Source: Muribaculaceae bacterium
GTDB taxonomy: Bacteria; Bacteroidota; Bacteroidia; Bacteroidales; Muribaculaceae
Assembly (NCBI GenBank): GCA_017619255.1
Contig: JAFZSS010000112.1
Span: 1-6,699, forward strand
DNA: 6,699 nt
Direction: 5' to 3'
Both the position numbers and the translations under genes were made by a program. Under the pieces are notes generated by a model. The model worked only from the letters and a program-made list of their open reading frames with translations. It was not told the DNA's origin and searched no databases. This document shows, piece by piece, positions 1 to 5,761 of the stretch. The stretch's first letter is position 1, and each line of letters opens with the position of its first letter.

Positions 1-1052
1 GCTTCAAGGCAGCCATTACCGCCGATGCTAAGCACGTGCTGGGCTGGCGCTCACCTAACTTCCTGTACAGTTCAGCTTCGGCACCCAAGTTGAAACTGCT
101 GTTGAAGAACGGCAAACTGAGCGATGACATCTCGTTCCGCTTCAGCAATCCCGAGTGGGCTTCCTATCCGTTGACCGCCGACAAGTACATCAACTGGATC
201 AACGAGTTGCCTCAGGAGGAACAACTCATCAACCTGTTCATGAACTATGACGCCTTTGGCGAGCTGCAACCCCGCGAGAGCGGCATCTTCGAGTTCATCA
301 AGGCGCTGCCCCGCTTTGCTGCCGAACACGACATTCAGTTCTGGACACCGAGCGAGGTGGTTTCCAAGTTCAAACCCGTTGCCGAACTCGCTGTGCCCTA
401 CCCCATGTCCTGGACCGACGAGGCCCGCGACACCAGCGCCTGGTTGGGTAACACGCTACAGCAGGAAGCCGTCAGGAAACTCTACTCCATCGGTGAGCGC
501 GTGCGCCTGTGCACCGACCGCCGCATCAAGCAGGACTGGAACTATCTGCAGGCCAGTGACCACTTCTTCTATATGTCCACCAAGCACAACGATGACGGCT
601 CGGTACACAGCCACTACAGCCCCTATGACTCGCCTTACACCGCGTTCACCAACTACATGAATGTGCTGAGTGACTTCATGATCCGTGTCGAGGAGCAATA
701 CCCCGCCAGCATCGACAACGAGGAGTTGAACTCGCTGCTGCTGACCATCCGCAACCAGGAGCAGGAAATCGAGAAACTGCACCGCGAAGTGGAGATGATG
801 CGCAACAACATCGTCAAGGACACCACCGGCGACTTCCCCATAGACGAGGAATCTGCTCCCGAGCCTATTCCCGAGAAAAAGGAAGAAAAGCCCACAGTTA
901 AAAAGGCTCCGGCTAAGAAACCGGCAACCAAGAAGGCCCCGGCTGCTAAAAAACCTGCCGCTAAAAAGGCCGAGCCCAAAAAACCTGCAGCAAATAAGGC
1001 AACGGCGAAAAAAGCAACAGCGAAAAGAGCTCCTGCCAAAAAGGCCAAGTAA
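1..1052 (+). CDS. GH57 alpha-amylase-like protein with lysine-rich tail (5' partial)
   Basis: The frame is open from the left edge (first whole codon at 3) to a TAA at 1050-1052, so the N-terminus is missing. A GTG at 36 would give 338 residues but lies inside conserved sequence and is not a likely start. The visible part matches, from memory, the Bacteroidales GH57 alpha-amylase family: LGWRSPNF (about 39-62), LSDDISFRFSNPEW, the region-4-like MNYDAFGE (240-263), SGIFEF, TPSEVV, AWLGN and SDHFFYMSTK. Family members are cytoplasmic and are thought to act on glycogen-like or malto-oligosaccharide alpha-glucans. The usual motif here is MDYETFGE, whose Asp aligns with the GH57 acid/base residue. 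This copy has Asn, so activity is doubtful. The region containing the GH57 nucleophile Glu lies outside the window. After the catalytic part come a predicted coiled coil (717-821), an acidic Pro/Glu linker and a Lys/Ala/Pro tail. Family assignment is fairly sure; catalytic function is uncertain. Confidence 0.85.
   Translation, partial: FKAAITADAKHVLGWRSPNFLYSSASAPKLKLLLKNGKLSDDISFRFSNPEWASYPLTADKYINWINELPQEEQLINLFMNYDAFGELQPRESGIFEFIKALPRFAAEHDIQFWTPSEVVSKFKPVAELAVPYPMSWTDEARDTSAWLGNTLQQEAVRKLYSIGERVRLCTDRRIKQDWNYLQASDHFFYMSTKHNDDGSVHSHYSPYDSPYTAFTNYMNVLSDFMIRVEEQYPASIDNEELNSLLLTIRNQEQEIEKLHREVEMMRNNIVKDTTGDFPIDEESAPEPIPEKKEEKPTVKKAPAKKPATKKAPAAKKPAAKKAEPKKPAANKATAKKATAKRAPAKKAK
717..821 (+). 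other. Predicted coiled coil in the GH57-like protein
   Basis: About 35 residues, starting NEELNSLLLTIRN and continuing through EQEIEKLHREVEMM, show heptad-like spacing of Leu, Ile, Val and Met with charged residues between them. The segment follows the conserved GH57 part and precedes the acidic linker and the basic tail. It could mediate oligomerisation. This is read by eye, without a coiled-coil score. Confidence 0.55.
876..1049 (+). repeat. Histone-H1-like Lys/Ala/Pro low-complexity tail
   Basis: The last 58 codons of the GH57-like gene encode a strongly basic tail with 22 Lys and 1 Arg. From 900 on it is made of degenerate short units such as KKAPA, KKPAT, KKPAA and KATA. Synonymous codons vary between units (AAA and AAG; GCT, GCC, GCA and GCG), so the repeat looks older at DNA level than a recent duplication. 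Similar tails occur in histone H1, in bacterial H1-like proteins and in AlgP-type proteins, where they bind nucleic acid or other polyanions. A function on an amylase-like protein is unknown. Confidence 0.85.
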
Positions 1053-1085
1053 TAACAACTTATCAATCTGATAGACATCGACATT

Positions 1086-2603
1086 ATGGCTAAATTTCGC
1101 AACTTCATACTCCTGTGCCTGTGCGCATTGATGGCGTTTCCCGCCCTGCACGCTGAGCACCTGATGATTATCGCTGTTAACGATACCCACAGCCAGATTG
1201 ATCCTGCCAGTGATGGTAAGGGCGGTGTGGCACGGCGCCGCGCCATCTATGACCAGCTGCGTGCCGCCAACCCCAACAATGTGCTAATCCATGCCGGGGA
1301 TGCCGTTCAAGGCACGCTATTCTTCTCGCTCTACAGGGGCGAAGTGGAATACTCGCTGATGGATACACTGGGCTATGACATGATCATTGTGGGCAACCAT
1401 GAGTTTGACAACGGTATGGAGGAGCTCGCCGAGCACTATCGCAATGTCAATGCGGTAAAGGTCAGCACCAACTATGACTGCAGCGCCACACCTCTTGACG
1501 GTGTGTTCCAGCCCTATTGGGTCAAAGCCGTAGGCGATAAGCGGGTCGCCTTCTTCGGCATCAATGTCAACCCCGAGGGTCTGATAGCCGGTACCAACTG
1601 TGAAGGCCTACGCTACCTGTCGGCCCCAGATGTTGCCGATGCCACCGCCAAATATCTTAAGGACATCCAGAAAGTGGATTACGCCATCATGGTGTCGCAC
1701 ATCGGCTACAGCAGCTATGAGCCCAGCGAACCCAACGACACGCTCATCATCAAGGGCAGTCACGATATCGATATGGTCATCAGCTCACACTCCCACACCA
1801 CCATCAAGCCTGGTGGAGGCTGGGACCGTGTGGCCAATGCTGACGGCAAGATGATTCCCATCGGCCAGAACGGCAAAAGCGGAAAACTGGTCGCCACCTA
1901 TGATCTGGACCTGGAGACCGGCGACATCGTTTATGACCAGATTTCTGTCGATGACAGCTGGGACGAAGCAGCAAGCCGCTACACCGCCATGAACAGCTGG
2001 CTCGACAACTACCGTCATGGTGTGGACAGCATCATGAACAATCCCGTGGGCACCAGCGCCCGCTTCATGAAGAACTCCAGTCCCGCCCTCCAGAACTGGG
2101 TAAGTGATGCCACAATGGAGATCATCAAGGAACTGTCAGGCATCAATAACATCGACTGCGCCATCATGAACAAGGGCGGCATACGCACCGACATGCCTGA
2201 AGGCACTGTCACCGAGGGACTAATCGGCTCGATGTTCCCCTTTGATAACCGCTTTGTCGTGCTGGAGATGCCAGGAACTGAGCTCATCGAGAGTGTGAAA
2301 CTAATGTGTGGCCGTGGCGGCGACGCCGTGAGCAAGGAGCTGAATGCCACCTACAACAGCAAGGGCGAAATGACCAAAGCCACCATCAAGGGCAAGAAAA
2401 TCGACCCGAAGAAGACCTATATCGTCGCTACCATCGACTACCTGGCCAACGGCGGTGACTACATGACTCCCATGACACGCTGCAACCGCCTGTTTGTCGA
2501 TACACAGAAATACGGCAACCATATCCTCGAGTATGTCAAGAAACTCCAAGCCAAAGGCAAGAAAATCGATGCCAAAGACGAAGTGAGAATCAAGAAGAAA
2601 TAA
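1086..2603 (+). CDS. Secreted UshA-type 5'-nucleotidase / metallophosphatase
   Basis: This 505-residue protein has both parts of the UshA/5'-nucleotidase family, which hydrolyses nucleotides and related phosphate esters outside the cytoplasm. Residues 1-23 look like a signal peptide (MAKFR, a hydrophobic core, then ALHA before Glu24). The metallophosphoesterase domain has NDTHSQ (D33, H35), GD at 71-72, GNHEFD at 103-108, H205 in VSHIGY and SSHSH with H235 and H237. These fit the two-metal site and catalytic His of the family. The C-terminal substrate-binding domain has NKGGIR (362-367), FPFDN (384-388, with F386 a candidate base-stacking residue) and DYLANGGDY (451-459), a shortened form of the common NGGDGY motif. 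The ATG at 1086 is chosen because it starts the signal peptide; no Shine-Dalgarno sequence precedes it. It begins 33 bp after the GH57-like gene, so the two may be co-transcribed. The exact substrate cannot be read from sequence. Confidence 0.93.
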   Translation: MAKFRNFILLCLCALMAFPALHAEHLMIIAVNDTHSQIDPASDGKGGVARRRAIYDQLRAANPNNVLIHAGDAVQGTLFFSLYRGEVEYSLMDTLGYDMIIVGNHEFDNGMEELAEHYRNVNAVKVSTNYDCSATPLDGVFQPYWVKAVGDKRVAFFGINVNPEGLIAGTNCEGLRYLSAPDVADATAKYLKDIQKVDYAIMVSHIGYSSYEPSEPNDTLIIKGSHDIDMVISSHSHTTIKPGGGWDRVANADGKMIPIGQNGKSGKLVATYDLDLETGDIVYDQISVDDSWDEAASRYTAMNSWLDNYRHGVDSIMNNPVGTSARFMKNSSPALQNWVSDATMEIIKELSGINNIDCAIMNKGGIRTDMPEGTVTEGLIGSMFPFDNRFVVLEMPGTELIESVKLMCGRGGDAVSKELNATYNSKGEMTKATIKGKKIDPKKTYIVATIDYLANGGDYMTPMTRCNRLFVDTQKYGNHILEYVKKLQAKGKKIDAKDEVRIKKK

Positions 2604-2624
2604 GCCGTTTGCGAGGAAGGAGAA

Positions 2625-2641
2625 GTCAGGAGTTGCCTGAC
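2625..2641 (+). repeat. Short perfect inverted repeat (possible weak hairpin)
   Basis: GTCAGG (2625-2630) and CCTGAC (2636-2641) form a perfect 6-bp stem with a 5-nt loop, 22 bp after the nucleotidase stop codon. The following sequence is A/T-rich but has no run of T. It is therefore a poor intrinsic terminator and could be an attenuating hairpin, a binding site or chance. Confidence 0.3.
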
Positions 2642-2642
2642 G

Positions 2643-2682
2643 ACTAATAATTAGGACTCGAATATTAAAACTTAACTAAAAT
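2643..2682 (+). promoter_or_regulatory. A/T-rich leader before the GH3 fusion gene
   Basis: The 40 bases before the ATG at 2683 are far richer in A and T than the flanking genes and end in an A-rich stretch (AACTAAAAT) with no Shine-Dalgarno match. Unstructured A-rich leaders are typical of Bacteroidota translation starts, and this supports the ATG at 2683. I looked for the Bacteroidota promoter pattern (TTTG about 20 bp before TAnnTTTG). There is a TTTG at 2608-2611, but no acceptable second box at the right distance, so I do not call a promoter. Confidence 0.35.
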
Positions 2683-5600
2683 ATGACCAGATTCAAACGA
2701 GTGTTGCTGCTCACCATCACCGCAGCCATCTCTGTTGCTGCTATGGCACGCGGCACCAGTGACCAGCCCTATCTGTTCAACGATGTGGACCAAGTGGCGA
2801 TGGAGCGGTGGGTGGACAGTGTGTTCAACAGCATGTCGGACGAGGCCCGCATCGGGCAACTCATCATCGCCGCCGTCACGCCGTCGACCAACGATGCTAC
2901 TCGAGCCCTGGTGCAACGCCTGGTCACCCAGAACAAGGTGGGTGGACTCATTTACGAGAAAAGCACTATTGCCGAACAGGCCTCGATCACCAATCTGGCA
3001 CAATCGCTGGCGACCGTGCCGTTGATGATCACCATTGACGGCGAGTGGGGCTTGGGCATGAGGCTCAAGGATGTGCCCAATTTCCAACGCAACCTGATAC
3101 TGGGTGCAGTAGACAATGACATGCTGCTCTATGAGTATGGCCGCGAGGTGGCACGCCAGTGCCGCCGCATGGGCATCCAAGTGAATTTCGCCCCCGTGCT
3201 TGATGTGAACGATAACCCGGACAATCCGGTCATTGGTGACCGCTCCTTCGGTGAGAATCCCGAGTTAGTGGCAAGACATGCCATCGCCTTTGCCCGAGGT
3301 CTCGAGGACGGCGGCGTGATGGCTGTGGGCAAACATTTCCCTGGTCACGGTTCGTCCAGCGAGGACTCGCACAAGACGCTTCCGGTCATCAACAAGAGCA
3401 TGCAGGAAATCAACACCTGTGAGCTGCTGCCTTTCCGCAAATTTATCGATGCCGGCTTGAGCGGCATCCTCACGGCCCACCTGTTGGTGCCCTCCATCGA
3501 GGACGAGCAGGCGCCAACCAGCCTGTCGCATGCCAGCGTGACCAACCTGCTGCGCGACCACATGAATTTCAAGGGTCTGATTTTCACCGATGCCTTGAAC
3601 ATGAAGGGAGCTACCCAGCTCTTACACGGCTCGGCCTGTGTCAACGCTTTGCTGGCAGGTAATGATGTGCTGCTCATGCCCGAGGATGTGACCGGCGAGA
3701 TCAACGCAATCAAAAACGCTGTAGCAGGGGGCACACTTCAACAAAGCGTCATTGATGAGCGCTGCAAGAAAATCCTGCGCTACAAATATGCGCTCAACCT
3801 GACCTCGCCTCAACATGTCAACACCGCCAATCTGGCAAATGATGTCAACTCGCAACATGCAGGGGTGCTCAAGCGTCAGCTCATGGCTGGCAGCATCACC
3901 GTCATCAAGAACAACGATAATATCCTTCCCATCCACAACCTGCAGAGCCGCCACATCGCCGTGGCCACCATCGGCAACGAGAGTGGCACGACAGCAACCT
4001 TCCAGCGCCGATGTGCCGACTATGCCCAGGTAAAACGCTTTGACCTTGCCAAAGCTGGCAGTGCCGACAATCTTGCCGAGCAACTGCATGACGGCCATTT
4101 CAACACCATCATTGTTGAGGTAGGTGAAGACAATGCCGCCAACCGCGCCGCGCTCGATGCCGTGGTCAAGAAATGCAAGAATATCATTGTGGTTATCACC
4201 AGCAAGCCCTATGACATCAAGAACTATGGCAAAGCGATTACCCACAAGCATGTCAAGGCCGTGGTGCTCACCTATGAGAACTCCTCGCTGGCCGAGGACT
4301 ATGCCGCACAGACTATCTTTGGCGGCAATGCTGCAGGCGGCAACCTGCCCGTCTCGCTCGCCTTTGAAGGCAAGAAGACGCGCTACGAAGCCGGTCATGG
4401 CATCCACTACCCTGCCAACCGCTTGGGTTACTCCATTCCCGCCGAGGTGGGCCTGGACAACCGCCTGACTGCCCAAATCGACTCTGTGTGCCGTTTGGGC
4501 GTGCAGCAACATGCCTTCCCCGGCTGTCAAGTGATTGTGGCACGCCACGGCAAGATTGTCTATAAAGGTGCCTTTGGAGCAATCGACTATGGCAACCCCA
4601 ACAAGGTGGATGATAACACCCTGTTTGGCCTGGCCTCGGTTTCCAAGGCCACCGGCACCATCAGCGCCGTGATGAAGGCCTTTGATGACGGCAAGTTCCG
4701 CCTCGACGACAAGGCAAGTGATTACATTCCCGGCCTGCGTGACGGCGACAAGGAAGACATCACCTTCCGCGACCTGCTCTATCACGAAACCGGCATGCCG
4801 GCTTCGCTCAACATGTGGTACATGATGATGGATCCCAAGACCTACAGCGGAGAGCTTATCGTCGGCGCCGAGGATGCCAACCACACCATCAAAATCATGA
4901 ACGGAGCCTGGGGCCATAAGGACGCCAAACTGCGCACCGACATTCTCTCCAGGACCAAGACAGACAAATTCAACATAGCCATTGCCGACGGCATCTGGGG
5001 TGGACGCGTCACCTACGACTCCATCATGAACCGCATGTATCACGCCAAGCTGGGCAAGAAGAGATACCTGTACAGCTGCTGTAACTTCTCGTTGCTTGCC
5101 GACGCCGTGCAGCGCATGACACACTCGCCGCTCAACTACTATGTGAACAACTATATCTTCGCTCCATTAGGTGCCTATCACACGATGTACAGGCCCTTGA
5201 GCAAGTTCTCACGCGAGGAGATCGCCTACACTGAGATGGATACCTACCTGCGTCGCCAGCACATCCACGGCTATGTCCACGATGAGTTAGCGGCATTCTC
5301 GGGCGGTGTGCAAGGCAACGCCGGCCTGTTCAGCAATGCCAATGACCTGGCTAAACTGTTCCAGATGTGGCTTAACGGAGGCACCTATGGTGGCGTGCGC
5401 CTGTTGAAGGCGTCGACGGTAGAGACCTTCACCACACAGAAGAGTCCCAACAGCCACCGCGGCTTGGGCTTTGACAAACCCGTCGTTGGCGACCCCGAAG
5501 CCAGCAACACTTGCGCCGAGGCAACACCTGAAACATTCGGCCACACCGGCTTCACGGGCACCTGCTTCTGGGTGGACCCCAAGAACGACATGTTCTACAT

Positions 5601-5706
5601 CTTCCTGAGCAACCGTGTGAGCCCCACGCGCAACAACCCCAACTTCGGACGCATCAGCGCGCGCAGCCACATCCATTCACTCATCTACCGCGCCATCCGC
5701 GACTAA
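2683..5706 (+). CDS. NagZ-like GH3 beta-N-acetylhexosaminidase fused to a beta-lactamase-family serine hydrolase
   Basis: This 1007-residue protein joins two enzymes. Residues 1-22 are a likely signal peptide (ending AAMA before Arg23), which places it in the periplasm or envelope. The GH3 catalytic domain (about 35-370) has IDGEWGLGMR (118-127), NFAPVLDVN (168-176), GDRSFGENP, and the NagZ hallmark KHFPGHG (217-223) followed by the Asp228/His230 acid/base dyad. FTDALNMKG (301-309) carries Asp303, the expected nucleophile. A GH3 C-terminal domain follows at about 404-570. The beta-lactamase-type domain (about 590-1000) has SVSK (Ser652, Lys655), Tyr797 in YSCCNF, and a KTG-like HTG (954-956). 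GH3 enzymes with this dyad remove GlcNAc from peptidoglycan fragments or other glycans. The serine hydrolase domain may be an esterase, a peptidase or a D-alanyl peptidase; its substrate is unknown. The spacing of 145 residues from Ser652 to Tyr797 is longer than in class C beta-lactamases, so antibiotic resistance should not be assumed. From memory, similar fusions occur in Bacteroidota. Confidence 0.93.
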   Translation: MTRFKRVLLLTITAAISVAAMARGTSDQPYLFNDVDQVAMERWVDSVFNSMSDEARIGQLIIAAVTPSTNDATRALVQRLVTQNKVGGLIYEKSTIAEQASITNLAQSLATVPLMITIDGEWGLGMRLKDVPNFQRNLILGAVDNDMLLYEYGREVARQCRRMGIQVNFAPVLDVNDNPDNPVIGDRSFGENPELVARHAIAFARGLEDGGVMAVGKHFPGHGSSSEDSHKTLPVINKSMQEINTCELLPFRKFIDAGLSGILTAHLLVPSIEDEQAPTSLSHASVTNLLRDHMNFKGLIFTDALNMKGATQLLHGSACVNALLAGNDVLLMPEDVTGEINAIKNAVAGGTLQQSVIDERCKKILRYKYALNLTSPQHVNTANLANDVNSQHAGVLKRQLMAGSITVIKNNDNILPIHNLQSRHIAVATIGNESGTTATFQRRCADYAQVKRFDLAKAGSADNLAEQLHDGHFNTIIVEVGEDNAANRAALDAVVKKCKNIIVVITSKPYDIKNYGKAITHKHVKAVVLTYENSSLAEDYAAQTIFGGNAAGGNLPVSLAFEGKKTRYEAGHGIHYPANRLGYSIPAEVGLDNRLTAQIDSVCRLGVQQHAFPGCQVIVARHGKIVYKGAFGAIDYGNPNKVDDNTLFGLASVSKATGTISAVMKAFDDGKFRLDDKASDYIPGLRDGDKEDITFRDLLYHETGMPASLNMWYMMMDPKTYSGELIVGAEDANHTIKIMNGAWGHKDAKLRTDILSRTKTDKFNIAIADGIWGGRVTYDSIMNRMYHAKLGKKRYLYSCCNFSLLADAVQRMTHSPLNYYVNNYIFAPLGAYHTMYRPLSKFSREEIAYTEMDTYLRRQHIHGYVHDELAAFSGGVQGNAGLFSNANDLAKLFQMWLNGGTYGGVRLLKASTVETFTTQKSPNSHRGLGFDKPVVGDPEASNTCAEATPETFGHTGFTGTCFWVDPKNDMFYIFLSNRVSPTRNNPNFGRISARSHIHSLIYRAIRD

Positions 5707-5710
5707 CCGT

Positions 5711-5746
5711 TCCTAAGGACCTTGAGATCCTTGAGGTCCTTAAAGA
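5711..5746 (+). repeat. 9-nt tandem repeat overlapping a 9-bp inverted repeat
   Basis: Three adjacent 9-mers, CCTTGAGAT (5720-5728), CCTTGAGGT (5729-5737) and CCTTAAAGA (5738-5746), are preceded by a looser related unit, TCCTAAGGA (5711-5719). The same bases also form a perfect 9-bp inverted repeat, TAAGGACCT (5714-5722) and AGGTCCTTA (5734-5742), with an 11-nt loop. It starts 4 bp after the stop of the GH3 fusion gene. It could form an RNA hairpin at the transcript end or between two cistrons, but it lacks a T-run, so it is not a standard intrinsic terminator. It may belong to a dispersed intergenic repeat family. Confidence 0.6.
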
Positions 5747-5761
5747 CTAAATAGACATGAT

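Noticed and set aside
936..1020. Runs of six A within the Lys-rich tail as slippery frameshift or phase-variation sites
   Set aside because: The runs are short and sit as AAA AAA in the reading frame, not in the phase of the classical A AAA AAG slippery heptamer. No useful alternative frame or downstream stimulatory hairpin is evident.
1061..1073. TATCA/TGATA inverted repeat in the gap before the nucleotidase gene
   Set aside because: A 5-bp A/T-rich stem with a 3-nt loop and no T-run is too weak and too likely by chance to call a terminator or operator.
456..1190. 244-codon - strand frame overlapping the GH57-like gene and the start of the nucleotidase
   Set aside because: It is antisense to two supported genes and contains a Phe/Leu-rich stretch that is simply the complement of the Lys-rich tail. 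It has no family motifs.
2604..2682. Bacteroidota-type promoter before the GH3 fusion gene
   Set aside because: A TTTG is present at 2608-2611, but there is no TAnnTTTG-like box at the expected spacing.
3622..5124. 500-codon open frame on the - strand opposite the GH3/serine hydrolase gene
   Set aside because: It lies entirely within a strongly supported gene on the other strand. Its translation is a Val/Gly/His-rich composition without recognisable motifs, as expected from an antisense frame of G/C-ending codons.
2683..5706. Classification of the fusion protein as an antibiotic-resistance beta-lactamase
   Set aside because: The SxxK/Y/HTG motifs are shared by esterases and peptidases of the same fold. 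The long insertion, YSCC motif and fusion to GH3 argue against a dedicated resistance enzyme.
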